NCBI GenBank assembly: GCA_020205615.1
Contig: CM035166.1
Coordinates: 85,888,862 to 85,952,861 of the forward strand
DNA length: 64,000 nucleotides
Source: Panax quinquefolius
Taxonomy: Eukaryota > Streptophyta > Magnoliopsida > Apiales > Araliaceae
Direction of reading: 5' to 3'
Shown: positions 11,097 to 23,900 of the stretch, one piece after another
Numbering within the stretch: position 1 is the first letter of the stretch
Layout: every line of letters begins with the position of its first letter
Program-made: the position numbers and the translations under genes
The notes under the pieces: model-generated
The model's input: only the letters and a program-made list of their open reading frames with translations
What the model was told of the DNA's origin: nothing
Database searches by the model: none

Positions 11097-14000
11097 TGTT
11101 ACGCCCCCAAATTCGGGTATCTTCCAACCCGACAGATGGTGCTCCACTATATTAACATACATACAATCATTTCATTGAAATACAACAAAATGAAGGTAAT
11201 TACTATCTTCTTATTACAATCAAACTATAATCCTTCCCAGGTTCATAAACCGGTTACATCGTTCATTGTTCATAAGGTAGAATATATATAAACTTACTAA
11301 ACTATTACACAATGCCTAAGCATCTATCTTAGCTTTGCCCTTATCTCTCTTGGCATTCACAGTACGTTCATCTTTAACTGCAGTTATATAATTCATGCAA
11401 GAAGTGAGCATGACAGCTCAGCAAGTTTAATCAAGGATAGCAGGAATACCACATTCATGAATTATATAACAATTCCAACATAACTGAACAATAGTTATGA
11501 AGTATTATGAATCAATAATACTTTAACAGTTCATAACATCAATTCCCAAAGTATAGAATAGATTAGGAATTCTGAACCGGTTAATAGACCATGAACAGTC
11601 AATTTCAGTTTCCATATTTGAAAAGGAGTCCACAGCACTAAGGTCGTTCATCCGTATAACTTACGAGCACTTCTAGGTGATCAGCCTATAGTACTCTATA
11701 TTGATCAACACTCATTCATTAAACGTATTTACGTTTAATATTTTTGGAAAACTCGTGTGCCCATCGAATAATCGATGAAAAATACTTTTGTTTGTTCATA
11801 AACAAACCTTACCTTCACGTCCGTACCAATTACTTGGCATAGGATAGCGTTAACATTCCTATATAGAATGATATGAATAATAATCAATCAATATATTACG
11901 AATAGTCTAGCCAAGTTAAAATCTGGCATCGATCCTTTCTTTAAAATAAGTCTTGCAATTCAGTTCAACGAATCACATAAATCTTGGCTAACATGGAAGT
12001 TAGACAAGCATTAAGAAAACTTGCCTTTCAGCGTCTTCAAATAAGTTACTCGACTGACCACAGCCTTTACAGAATCTACATGATATATTCACACAGCACA
12101 CTATAATTAGCCATCAAACAACTATTCACATTGTTCCTACAAGCTTCTTTCTCTTCTATGTCTTTGTTAACTTAATATCTTCATTAAAGTCAACATGACT
12201 TATTACCCTTCGTCCCGGTTTATCACTCAACTGACGTTTATTAACCGAACTCAAACATCGTTGATAAGGTACCAACTTTGTTCATCGTACATATCTTGTT
12301 AACATGCATTACATTCCTAGATTTCATACCATATACCTTAGTATAAGTAATATAGGATTAGTTTTAAAAATCTGTGTGAAATTCCCAGGGCCGTAACTTC
12401 TTCGTTATAAGCCCGATTTTGTCCGTTCAAAAGCCTACACATCATAAATGACATACCCTACGCGTTCATATAAGAATTCGACACTTTCGAATCCTTTAAC
12501 ACAAAATTCACTATTAAGTTCATTTTATATACGTTCGAAAATGTTAATGAGCGTTCAATGCTCGTTTTCTTCGTTTTAAGTCGAAATCCGACGATTCTCA
12601 AACCCACAACTCTTAATCACCCTATCTCACGTGTTGACATTAAAAACCAACATTTTCAAGTCTCACGACAACTTTCGACTACCATTCCAGAATTTCTACG
12701 TTTTCGACGTTTAACGTCTATTTCCGTAAAATTCGCCATAACTTCGTTATTAATGTTCTCTAAGCCAAATCACATGGAATACTCCAAGGATTTTATATCT
12801 ACATCCTAACCAAACAAGATGTATATACTAACGTATTGATGGAGCTCAATTGTTTATCAACAATCGATCTCAACTATCAATATTTTCATGGTTCAAAATT
12901 ATATTAAACCTTATGATTCTTATAGTCTCATGACTTATAGAGATTGAATCTATGGTAAGTCATCTTTAAATTCTCACTCAAGACATATACCACCCCTTCC
13001 ATGATTCTCTAAAATGAAAGAAAATCTAAAAGAGATGGAGATGAAAGGTAATGATTATACCTTAAGAACTCTTGGTTTTCTTTCTTGGAAAACTCTATGA
13101 TCAAGCTTCCAAAGTGTATGTTTTGCAAGTATAGCTCTTTTTCTCTCTCAAATAATCTAGGTTGGCAAGTTAAAAACTCCCAAATGAATCAACCTAGCTT
13201 TCTATTTATAGAAAACTAGAATGGAGGGCAATTTGGAATGTAAACCACCACCTCCTTACTATTCATGTGTGGTCACCAAGTAAAACACTTGGTGACCAAG
13301 CCTTATGCTTGGCTTCCACACCAAGGTAGTCGGCCCACCACCCCATGTGACATCCCATGGGTTGCCCCATGGTTTTACCCATTCGGTGACTCCACCTAGG
13401 TTCAATTCCACTGGTTCGATTTTAATGAATTGGGCTTAACTAAATTAACATTGGGCCTTGGTCATTCAAATGATCGGATTAATTAATAATCCAACTCAAA
13501 TGAATTAGTCATTAAGTCTTAACTTAATTCTATAATATGAATCGTATCACATACGTATAATTCACGTATTATCTCCGTATACTACTCGTACAATAATCAT
13601 ATTGTACTTCGTATTAACTCAACGTATTATACATAGATACTAAATAGTATCACCAAAACTATAGCACGCGAATTAACCCTAACGCCATTCCTTCTATGCA
13701 TATTATTTCCTTCTCGAAAATCAATATACCCAACCCTTAGGTTTTAAGTCCGCAGGTGAAAACTACGTTTGCCATAAATGAAATATTATCAAATATTTCA
13801 TCTTATAACGATATTCAATCATTACGCGTTTCTCGGAATTTCAAAATAATTCCCCGAACAGAAACGGATGAATAGTGTTTTTACAGAAATTTCTCGAAAA
13901 ACAATTATTTTCGTCTTGGAAATTCCAAACAATTATTTCTAACACGTAGTCAGAATACTAACCACGTTGGCACATTCTAGGTCATAGAACGACCTTCACA

Positions 14001-14098
14001 TAGCTTACTCACAAAGAAATCAATTAAATTCATTTAATTCACGTAATCAAAAAATAAAATTTAATTGTTATAAAAATCCGATTTTCTCGGGCGTTACA
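11097..14098 (-). repeat. Chromovirus 3' LTR
   Basis: A 3,002-base LTR; on the minus strand it begins TGTAACGCCCGAGAAAATCG and ends CGGGTTGGAAGATACCCG...GGGGGCGTAACA. It matches 19838-27461 once the nested insertions are removed, except that a 320-base segment of the other copy is absent here after 12375. An 83-residue frame at 12558-12809 recurs in the other LTR only because the LTRs are copies of one another. Confidence 0.92.
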
Positions 14099-14117
14099 TT
14101 CTCTCCCCCTTATAAGG
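14099..14117 (-). other. Chromovirus polypurine tract
   Basis: On the minus strand AAGGGGGAGAGA immediately precedes the LTR start TGTAACG. Confidence 0.8.
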
Positions 14118-14145
14118 ATTCTGTCCCCAGAATCTTAGCTTATAA

Positions 14146-15795
14146 TTACATAAACAAATGAAAAAAATATTCCTTCATTTTACTTTTGAGCTCCCACGTT
14201 GCTTCTTCAGTATTGTGGTTTCTCCATAACACCTTCACTGAAGGTATTACCTTATTTCTTAAAACTTGTTCCTTCCTATCAATAATTTGAATTGGAAGTT
14301 CCTCATAAGTCAAGTCCTTCTCTATCTGAATGGATTCATATTCTATCACGTGTTTATAGTCCGATTTATAAGGACACAACACTGACACATGAAACACATT
14401 ATGAATGCGTTCCATCTCTGGAGGTAAAGCTACTTCATAAGCTACCTCCCCTACCCTTCTTAAAATCTCAAAAGGTCCTACAAACCTTGGACTTAACTTC
14501 CTTTTCTTTCTAAAACGTATCTTCCCCTTCCAAGGTGATACTTTTAGAAAAACAAAAGATCCTACATCGAATTCTCTATTCTCTCTGTGAGGATCTGCAT
14601 ACTTCCTTTGTCGGTCTTGAGCCGCAACTAATCGAGTATGTATTAACTTTACCATGTTCGCTGTCTGCTGTACCATTTTAGGTCCCAACATCCGACGTTC
14701 ACCCACCTCATCCCAACACAATGGAGTCCGGCACTTCCTCCCATACAACGCTTCGTAAGGCGGCATGCCTATACTAGCGTGAAAACTATTGTTGTACAAA
14801 AATTCCACCAACGATAGATATTCGTTCCAACTCCCTTTGAAATCCATAACGCAAGATCTTAGCATATCTTCAAGTGTTTGAATTGTCCGCTCACTCTGAT
14901 CATCCGTCTGAGGATGATACGCCGTACTCAATCTTAACTGCGTTCCCATTTGCTCTTGCAAACTCCTCCAAAAGTTCGATGTGAATTGTGGATCACGATC
15001 TGACACAATCGAAACAAGTACTCCATGTCTGGAAATAATTTCTTTGACATACAGCTTAGCTAACTGATCTAGGTTATACTTAACTCCTATTGGTAGAAAA
15101 TGAGCCGATTTTGTTAATCGATCCACTATCACCCAAATAGCATCGTATCCTTTTCTTGTTTCTGGAAGTCCCACCACAAAGTCCATCGTGATGTGCTCCC
15201 ACTTCCACTCGGGAATTTCTAACGGTTGTAACAACCCACTCGGTCGTTGATGTTCAGGCTTAACTTTTTGACAAGTTAAGCACCTACTAACATATTCTGC
15301 TATCTCCCTCTTCATATCCGGCCACCAAAAGTTCTGACGAAGGTCTTGATACATCTTCGTGCTACCGGAATGTATCGAGTACCTCGAACTATGGGCCTCA
15401 ATCATAATTTCTTTTTTTAATTCGGGATCATTAGGAACCCAAATTCTTCCCTCAAAACGAAGTAATCCCTCCTTATCGAGGTTATACTTAGTCTTTTCTT
15501 CATCTTCTGTCCTCTTCTGCATATGCTTGCACTCCTCGTTGCTCAGTTGTACTCCCCTAACCCGCTCCACTATGGTAGGTTGGGTTTCCATGGAAAATAA
15601 CATCTCCACTGCTTCCTCCGATAACTTAACTTCTAACTTCATTCTTGCCATCGTTGTTACCAACTCATCCTGAGTCATTAACATTGATAGTTTCTCTCTA
15701 CCCTTCCTACTTAGCGCATCGGCTACTACATTTGCTTTTCCCGGATGATATAAAATATCATAGTAATAATCTTTTATTAACTCTAACCACCTTCT
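14146..15795 (-). CDS. Integrase with C-terminal chromodomain
   Basis: This inserts the cDNA copy; the chromodomain is thought to steer it to marked chromatin. The open frame runs on from ALSRKG in the RNase H linker. Counting from the Met at 15684 (512 residues): zinc-binding H98, H105, C135, C138; catalytic D168 (TMDFVVG), D229 (VSDRD) and E265 (SERTIQ), with the expected 35-residue gap; then the GKIRFRKKRKLSPRFVGPFE region and a chromodomain near residues 455-512 with VLWRNHNTEEATWE. No stop lies within this stretch, but a TAG at 15796-15798 cuts it off from the upstream pol, so it would not be made from the normal polyprotein. It is the best-preserved pol domain in the element. Confidence 0.9.
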   Translation of the reverse strand, partial: RRWLELIKDYYYDILYHPGKANVVADALSRKGREKLSMLMTQDELVTTMARMKLEVKLSEEAVEMLFSMETQPTIVERVRGVQLSNEECKHMQKRTEDEEKTKYNLDKEGLLRFEGRIWVPNDPELKKEIMIEAHSSRYSIHSGSTKMYQDLRQNFWWPDMKREIAEYVSRCLTCQKVKPEHQRPSGLLQPLEIPEWKWEHITMDFVVGLPETRKGYDAIWVIVDRLTKSAHFLPIGVKYNLDQLAKLYVKEIISRHGVLVSIVSDRDPQFTSNFWRSLQEQMGTQLRLSTAYHPQTDDQSERTIQTLEDMLRSCVMDFKGSWNEYLSLVEFLYNNSFHASIGMPPYEALYGRKCRTPLCWDEVGERRMLGPKMVQQTANMVKLIHTRLVAAQDRQRKYADPHRENREFDVGSFVFLKVSPWKGKIRFRKKRKLSPRFVGPFEILRRVGEVAYEVALPPEMERIHNVFHVSVLCPYKSDYKHVIEYESIQIEKDLTYEELPIQIIDRKEQVLRNKVIPSVKVLWRNHNTEEATWELKSKMKEYFFHLFM

Positions 15796-16353
15796 CTATC
15801 TCATGTTCAACTCCTTCTGTGTGAAGATATATTTCAGACTTTTGTGGTCCGTGTATATCTCACATTTCTCACTATAAAGATAATGCCTCCATATCTTTAG
15901 GGAAAAAACTACAGCGGCCAATTCCAGGTCATGAGTAGGATAGACCTTCTCATAATCCTTCAATTGACGTGATGCATCTGTGAATGACCTTGCCATCTTT
16001 GCATGAGCACGCAACCCGATCCTTTATGTGAAGCATCGCTATACACTACAAAATTTCTCAGATCGTCCCGGTAAGGACAATACAGGTGCCTCACTTAACC
16101 TCTTCTTCAATTCTTGAAAACTGTTCTCACATTTTTCAGTCCACACATACTTCACCAACTTTCTTGTCAAATTTGTAAACGGAGTAGCTATTTTAGAAAA
16201 GTCCGGGATGAACCTTCTATAGTATCCCGCTAACCCCAGAAAACTCCGAACCTCAGTTGGCATTTTCGGTTGCTCCCATTCGTTAACTGCTTCTACTTTT
16301 GCCAGATCTACAGAAATGCCATCCTTATTAATAACATGCCCTAGAAACTGCAC
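15796..16353 (-). pseudogene. RNase H domain of chromovirus pol
   Basis: The frame from 16353 begins [12 protein letters not shown] and passes through [18 protein letters not shown], the usual RT-RNase H connection. Near 16057 a single-base shift breaks the [14 protein letters not shown] segment, which can still be read in the alternative frame. It resumes at 16014 with [18 protein letters not shown] and [16 protein letters not shown] at 15796-15798 follows NMR, where related elements have a glutamine. Confidence 0.85.
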
Positions 16354-16356
16354 TCT

Positions 16357-17184
16357 CTAAAGCCAAAATTCACATTTTGTGAATTTCGCATACAACTTCT
16401 CCTTCCGTAGTGTCTCCAACACTATTCTTAAATGTTCCGTATGATCTTCTGGATTCTCTAAATAAACTAGAATATCATCAATGAACACTACGACAAACTT
16501 GTCCAAATATTGTTTGAACACTCTATTCATCATATCCATAAATGAGGCTGGTGCATTAGTCAACCCAAACGACATTACCAAAAACTCGTAATGACCATAA
16601 CGAGTTCTGAACGTCGTCTTAGGTACATCTTCCTTCCTCACCTTTAACTGATGATACCCCGTGCGAAAATCTATCTTAGAAAAATACTTTGCCCCTTTCA
16701 ACTGATCAAATAGATCATTGATCCTGGGCAAAGGGTATTTATTCTTAATTGTTAACTTGTTCAACTCTCGATAGTCGATACAAAGCCTTAACGACCCATC
16801 CTTCTTCTTTACAAACAACACCGGTGCTCCCCAAGGAGACACACTCGGTTGAATGTACTTCCTATCTAATAGTTCTTGTAATTGAACCATTAACTCCTTC
16901 ATTTCGACTGGCGCCATTCGATATGGTGCCTTTGAAACTAGTACCGTTCCCGGTAACAGATTAATTACAAACTCCACCTCCCTGTCCAGTGGAATGTCCG
17001 GTAACTCCTCCGGAAATACATCCGCGAAATCTTGCACAATAGGTATCTGATCCAAGGATATTCCCACTCTTTGGGTATCCATAACATGGCACAGATAACC
17101 TACACACCCTTTTCTCAACATCTTCCTAGCTTGTGTCATAGACAGACAACAAGAGCGTCTCGGTGGTTTACTACCGAAGAACAC
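16357..17184 (-). pseudogene. Chromovirus reverse transcriptase
   Basis: This 275-residue open stretch covers the complete palm and fingers: [18 protein letters not shown] (residues 125-142), [12 protein letters not shown] (catalytic D172), [17 protein letters not shown] and [11 protein letters not shown] (D236, D237). The catalytic residues are intact. The frame is bounded by in-frame TAG codons at 17188-17190 upstream and 16357-16359 downstream (after FWL), in the same phase as both neighbours, so the damage is nonsense mutation rather than rearrangement. Confidence 0.9.
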
Positions 17185-17187
17185 TAC

Positions 17188-17538
17188 CTAGGTTTTCTTA
17201 GAAAGCCAAAGGTTTACACTTTTCCTATGGCAATCTATAATTGCCTTATGATTAACCAACCAATCCATACCAAGAATTACGTCGAATTCTTTTAGCCTTA
17301 TCGGTACCAAATCTACCGATAACTTATTCCCTCTAATTTCTACGCAACAATCCTTATGAATATGTTCAATGGGGATTATCTCTTCGTTTGCTACCTTAAC
17401 GTCTAAAGGTATAGGTAACTTCTTCGGGATTAAACCTAATCGATTAGCAAATTCACATGCTATAAAGGAATAAGTAGCACCCGAGTCAAATAGCACATAG
17501 GCATTTATCTCATTGACCAGAATGATACCTGCTACCAC
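17188..17538 (-). pseudogene. Chromovirus aspartic protease
   Basis: Processes the gag-pol polyprotein. The frame shows VLFDSGATYSFI (catalytic Asp within DSGAT, about residue 18) and DVILGMDWLVNH, the two landmarks of retropepsin-like proteases in Gypsy elements. It lies in the same frame as gag upstream and RT downstream, separated by TAA (17560) and TAG (17188). Confidence 0.88.
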
Positions 17539-17559
17539 ATCTGTTGATCCAATCGCATC

Positions 17560-18670
17560 TTAAACAGTCATATTAAACGTACAAGCTGAGGGTCTACCCA
17601 CTGATGGTTTTGGTCCAGTAATGGCTAATTTACCACTACCCGAACTCTTATTCCCCTCTAAACCCTTCTTCGGGCAATTTCTTGCCATGTGGTCCATTGA
17701 TCCACAGACAAAACACCCCTGGTTCTTCTTAGGGTTAGGACAGTTGGGTGACAAATGTCCCTCCTCCCCACAGTTATAGCATACTACTTTCCCCTTTAAA
17801 CAGACTCCCATTAGAGATTTTTCGCATGTCTTACATGCTTCCGTCCTCCGTTTGGGATCTCCCTGCTTTACCCCGGTATTCCCAGGGGTAAAACTCTTCC
17901 TCTTTGGCAAGTTGCCGCTTTTGCTTGCAACTTTAGCCTTATTACCTCCTTCTAACTTACTCTTAATCTTTCGCTCTTTGTGGCACTGAGACAAAGCCTC
18001 ACTACCACCTTCAGCTATTATTGCCTTCTCCAGAATGGTCCCGCAGGAAGCACTCTGGAAAATCGATACCCTACTATAGAGCCAGGGTTTTAAGCCCTGT
18101 TCAAATCTGCGCGCCTTTCTTTCCTCTGTATCCACTTGATGTGGAGCAAACCTCGCCAATTCGTTAAACTTGGCGGCATACAGGGGAACTGTCATATCCC
18201 CTGCTTAAGTTATAGGAACTTAATTTCCATCCTACCCTGCATGCTAGTAGGGAAATAGTTCTCGAAGAAAACCTTCTTAAACCTGTTCCCACATAATGAC
18301 CTCATGCCCTAGCCCCACCCTGGTGAGCTTCCCACCAGTAGTTGGCTTCCCCCTTCATCATGTGAGTCGCAAAAGAAGTTTTTTGCGCCTCACCTACGTT
18401 TGTTATCACAAACGCCTTTTCAATCTCTCTAACCCATGTCTGGGCTTCTAGTGGATCCATCATTCCTCGGAACTCGGGAGGAACCACACTTTTAAAGTCC
18501 TTAAAGGTAGTTGTTCTTCCTACCCCAGGAGCTATAGGAATCCCACCCCCCACTTGGTTAAATGCAGCCGTTAATAAATTAACGAACTCTTGCATAGGGT
18601 TGTTAGGACCCCCCTGATTTTCATTATGAGACTCGGCCTCTTGGTTCCATTGTCTCCTTCTCGGCGGCAT
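17560..18670 (-). pseudogene. Chromovirus gag with two zinc knuckles
   Basis: The capsid/nucleocapsid protein. The N-terminal frame 18302-18670 starts MPPRRRQ and holds FRGMMDPLEAQTWV and MKGEANYWWEAHQG of the retrotransposon gag domain. A frameshift and stops between about 18200 and 18300 separate it from 17560-18195, which holds the nucleocapsid. Two CX2CX4HX4C knuckles are present: C139-C142-H147-C152 and C161-C164-H169-C174 of that frame. A third cysteine cluster begins at C121. A lysine-rich linker precedes them. The stop at 17560-17562 is in frame with the protease. Confidence 0.88.
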
Positions 18671-18961
18671 AATTCTGATTAAATAAATAAAGCTTCGTTA
18701 TTATCTATTTAACTACTTGGTTATCATTCTAAATCAACAACAACCATTCATACCACAACAAGCATATTAAATAAAAACTTCATTATATAAATATGCTTTC
18801 ATATTCAAAACTATTTACATCATGTTCCCTTAGCCAAAAACTATTACAAACTATCCCGCGATTTCCTTCTACAAAAATTGGGATTCACAAAAAGACTACC
18901 CTTAGTTATACAAAAGAGGGTTTTACGTCACTACTTATATACAAAAAGATCTAGCGATCTA
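18671..18961 (-). other. Non-coding leader next to gag
   Basis: About 290 bases between the end of the leader ORF and the gag start. I see no motif in it beyond AT-rich sequence. Confidence 0.5.
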
Positions 18962-19565
18962 CTAACACTGTCGAACGGCATTCTCATATTTCTGATTTGC
19001 TAGAATCGACACTATATCTCGGCTTATGGTATGTCGAGTCTGCCCGGACTCAATAGAATAACAAGTAATTTTTAGCTTGAAATCCTCATGAGCGCATTCA
19101 TGGTTGTATGACATCCTAGTTATTTTCTGGTCTTTCTCAACCAGTTTCTTTTATAGCTCAAGGACCTCATCCTTATAGTCACGAGCCTTATCAGTGTGCT
19201 CTGACTCAAATTCTGCCTCTGCAGATTCTTTTGCCTCATATAAGGCAGTTATTTCCTCAATCTGTGCCTCTACCACAGTGTGCAAATGTACATTCCTATC
19301 CAACACTGCCAGATACACTGCTCTAGTAGCATCCGGAGATGTTGGCTCCTGAGTAGGTAACACCGTGTTAATCGATGTCACCTCCACCTCCTCCACCACA
19401 TCTAGCATCTCATTAAGGTATGATGCTAATCCCATGGTCTCCTCGAGTATTCCTCCTCGAGATGTACTCCTCAATGTCCGAAGTCTTCTAAGTACAACTA
19501 TTTGCATTCTCCGCCATCGGCATTGGTACAACCTCAACTTAGTTAATCGAGTCCTCACTTATCAT
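18962..19565 (-). pseudogene. Extra ORF in the leader upstream of gag
   Basis: A broken frame of about 200 codons in the same sense as gag, between primer site and gag. The likely start is the ATG at 19563-19565 (MISEDSIN, then two stops and a shift). The best open part is 19151-19558, with LASYLNEMLDVVEEVEVT and the acidic, helix-prone EAKESAEAEFESEHTDKARD. A TAA at 19151-19153 interrupts it, and the same frame then stays open for about 62 codons to the TAG at 18962, including KKLVEKDQKITRMSYNHE. It looks like a coiled-coil protein rather than any gag or pol domain. I do not recognise the family. Its near-continuity in one frame argues for former coding, but chance is possible. Confidence 0.55.
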
Positions 19566-19821
19566 TTCCACGTTTCTAAACATCAAGCTATCGGTTGACA
19601 TCTACAAACACATAACACGTTGATTAGTACATAATACACAATAATATAAGCACAAATCACATTTAATATCTTTAAGATTAATTTTCATCTTTTAATCCTT
19701 TCGATACTGAGTTATCTCAATATCTTTTTAAGTCAATGGAATTGAATTTCATTCCTCGGACTTTACCTTCCTTACGAGGTTATTAGCCTAAGGTTTGCCC
19801 CCCTTAAGTTTTATAACCCAA

Positions 19822-19834
19822 GGCTTTGATACCA
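19822..19834 (-). other. Chromovirus primer binding site
   Basis: On the minus strand TGGTATCAAAGCC follows the 5' LTR end after a short spacer, matching the 3' end of initiator tRNA-Met with one change. Confidence 0.85.
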
Positions 19835-20940
19835 ACCTGTGACGCCCCCAAATTTGGGTATCTTCCAACCCAACAGATGGTGCTCCACTGTACTAACATC
19901 TATATAATCATTTCATTGAAATACAACAAAATGAAGGTAATTGCTATCTTCTTATTACAATCAAACTATAATCCTTCCCAGGTTCATAAACAGGTTACAT
20001 CATTCATTGTTCATAAGGTAGAATACATACAAACTTACTAAACTATTACACAATGCCTAAGCATCCATCTTAGCTTTGCCCTTATCTCTCTTGGCATTCA
20101 CAGTACGTTCATCTTTAACTGCAGTTATATAATTCATGCAAGAAGTGAGCATAACAGCTCAGCAAGTTTAATCAAGGATAGCAGGAATACCACATTCATG
20201 AATTATATAACAATTCCAATATAACTGAACAATAGTTATGAAGTATTATGAATCAATAATACTCTAACAGTTCATAACATCAATTCCCAAAGTATAGAAT
20301 AGATTAGGAATTCTGAACCGGTCAATAGACCATGAACAGTCAATTTCAGTTTCCATATTTAAAAAGGAGTCCACAACACTAAGGTCGTTCATCCGTATAA
20401 CTTACGAGCACTTCTAGGTGATCAGCCTATAGTACCCTATGTTGATCAACACTCATTCATTAAACGTATTTACGTTTAATATTTTTGGCAAACTCACGTG
20501 CCCATTGAATAATCGATGAAAAGTACTTTTGTTTGTTCATAGACAAACCTTACCTTCACGTCTGTACCAATTACTTGGCATAGGATAGCGTTAACATTCC
20601 TATATAGAATGATATGAATAATAATTAATCTATATATTACGAATAGTCTAGCCGAGTTAAAATCTGGCATCGACCCTTTCTTTAAAACAAGTCTTGCAAT
20701 TCAGTTCAATGAATCACATAAATCTTGGCTAACATGGAAGTTAGACAAGCGTTAAGAAAACTTGCTTTTCAGGCGTCTTCAAATAACTTTACTCGACCGA
20801 CCACGCCTTTTTACGTAATCTACATGATATATTCACATAGCACACTGTAATTAGCCATCAAACAACTATTCACATTGTTCCTACAAGCTTCTTTCTCTTC
20901 TATGTCTTTGTTAACTTAATATCTTCATTAAAGTCAACAT

Positions 20941-23900
20941 TGTTAGGTTTGTAATATTCATGAATGCAATCAAATTGCACAATATAAGCGAAAACGTGTA
21001 AAAATCAGAGTTTTAAAATTTTACAAACCATATACCCGGATCATCCTTTATGCACAATTATTACTTAAACGAAAAGATAAGAACAAGAATCATACCCTTG
21101 AAGATCTGAGCTTCCTCAGGTACAAGTTCACCTCCAATCCTTTTCGCGTTCAACTTGAATCCACCGGGTTTAGTTTTTTCGTTTGATCAACGTTAGCCAC
21201 CCAAGTGTTTGGCCTCTAGAGGTGATCCACCAAGGAAGAATAGATATTCAAGAAGATGGGTGTTTGGCAAAACCCTAGTTTTTCTATCTCTATAGAAAAG
21301 ACCTACTCTCCCAACTATTGGAATTACGTATTCACGTGTTGTGTAAGTGTCAACCCCTACACCCATAATAAGACTCATCTTATTTATAGATGTAGGCAAA
21401 CCTCCTTAACAATTAAGGAATTGGATTTTATTTAATTAATTAAATTCTTTTAATTAATTAAGCTCCCTAATCTTAATAGGGATAATTAATTAAACTCCTT
21501 TAACTAATTTTTCCTCCTAATCCTATTAGGAATAAATGAGAGTATTTATATTAAATTAATTCCTAAATTCTTTTAAAATTAAAATAATAATAATTGTAAT
21601 AATATTAATAAGACTCCTCTTATTAATTTATATTTAATATTTCTAAAATATTAAATAATAATATTAAGCTATTTAATTTATTCTATCACCATAGATTAAA
21701 TTAAATATACTTAACATATTATTACGATTATGCCATTAACTTCTTAAATAATTATTCTTCCTTTTATGGTGTGACCCTTTAGGTTCTCCATATTAAACCG
21801 ATTGTAAATAAATCAATTAGAACAATTCTAATCTTATTTAAATAAATAAATTAAACTATTAATTTATTTAAATAAATAATATTTATTCTACAATAGGATA
21901 AGTTCTCCTAGCGATTAACGACTTTCCAAATAATATAGATTTCAACATTAATCATAAAAAGAACCTTTGAGTAAATAGTTACCGCACAATTCAATCCTTC
22001 CACCATACAATGTCCCAATTAAATATAAGACATGTAATTTCAGAAAGTCTTATTTTATTTAAATATATGTATTTCACTCTTAAATGCATAACTCAAATAA
22101 TGCAAATTAGAAACTCCTTTCTAATTTCATTCGCCGCCAAGGATCATCGAGTTTGTGACGCCCCCAAAATAGGTATACATCACCCATTCGAAAGTTGTCA
22201 ATACATGAGTGCGTAAACAACTACAACTTTATTATTACAACAAGAAAACTGTGAGTTTGAATACAAATATTATCTTCTGACAATATCTATACTCAAATAA
22301 ATCCTCATCACATTTATTGATACATTATTTTATAAAAATGGTGAGGACTACTAAACAACTCTCTCTGGAACCTTCATTCCATACCCAGACTCAGTATTTC
22401 GCTATATTCTCGCCTCCCGAGAAGAAAAATGGAACAAAAAGGAAAAGGGTGAGCTCAACTAGCCCAATAAAGAATATTATGACTAAGATAATATACAACA
22501 AATTAACATTAGTCTTCAACAGGAAAAATCTAATAGAATACAATAGACAACAAGTTTTTAAATCAATATTCGCAATGAAATAATAATTCATTAGAAGAGT
22601 TAAGTAGAGAATGCAAACTACTATCTTCTATGTATGAATTTAAAAGTTCATCGTCATCTTTTATCCCTGTAACATCAATCAATATATATCACGGAATCAA
22701 ATATTCATCTTCGCACTACTAAAGCCAAAGATATTCATCGGTTGGTCATGTTCATCTAAACACTGTTCATCTTTGCACTACGGGCCAAAGATATTCTTCA
22801 AAATCATTCATCTTTGCACCGCAGCCAAAGATATTCAATAATATCATCATTTAAGACTGAGGATGATGAAAAATATTTTTAAAGAAACGAATCCAGTGAA
22901 ACAAAATGACAAGGATTAAGGATTAAGGATTTGTACTTTGTTTTATCCATGTCCAAAAATACCTCAAAAATAATCATAGTGGTGTAAAATTCAAGAATGA
23001 TCAAAACATGGATACAATCAAAGCTAGTATCCAGAATAGATATTTTGGACAAAAAGAAGAAATTTCATTTTTCGATGAATAGTGCCATATACGTGAATAG
23101 TAACTCCGACACCAAAAGATAGAAATTTCCCAAAAAATATCTTCACGCTTCATGAATAGTACTCGTGAATAGTAACTCGTGAATAGTAACTCATGAATAG
23201 TAACCCCGACATGAAAAAGTTCCAAATTTGATAAAAAGTTCCAACCAATATTTCAGCATAATGATATTGAAGAAATAATATCATTTGAGAAGAAAATAAC
23301 ATCCCTTACCTCGAAAGATTAGTACTTTATTTGGAATCCGTAAGGGTATAGTCTTTGAAGGGAACTTACTGCACCGCCTAACAATACTCAAAGTATACTC
23401 AAAATACTCACAAGAATACGCTCGATAATATAGAGAGAGAAAACTTCAGTTTCTGGTGTAATTTTCAATTCTAACCTAAGCACCCTATTTATTGGAAAAT
23501 GCTTAGAACACTAAAGCAGAAAATTTAATGAAAAAAACGTTTTTGTTATTTAAAATATTTTAAACTTCCAAAAATCAATTATTTCGGAGCTTCAGAACTT
23601 CAATAATTCACAATAAATAGCCCTTTTGTCAGAAAATTTGAAACTCGCGACTTTTTATAGGAAATTCAATTCTCTACAACTTTACAGAAGAAAGTTTTTC
23701 CTAATTCCAAACAGAAATTGACCGAAATCCACAAGCAGGTAATTTCTGTGCTATAATCAAATTTTAGTCAAGAAATGGGGTCCACCGACACATAAAATAT
23801 GCTTTAAATATTTTTGGTAACAAAAATACTCCTCCTCCACATATACTCATATATCCCACATTCATCGTAAAAATATCATCATTATTATATTATTAAAATA

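Noticed and set aside
12558..12809. 83-residue frame repeated at 26108-26359 with 90% identity
   Set aside because: Both copies lie in the two LTRs of one element and run antisense to it; the similarity follows from LTR duplication, not protein conservation.
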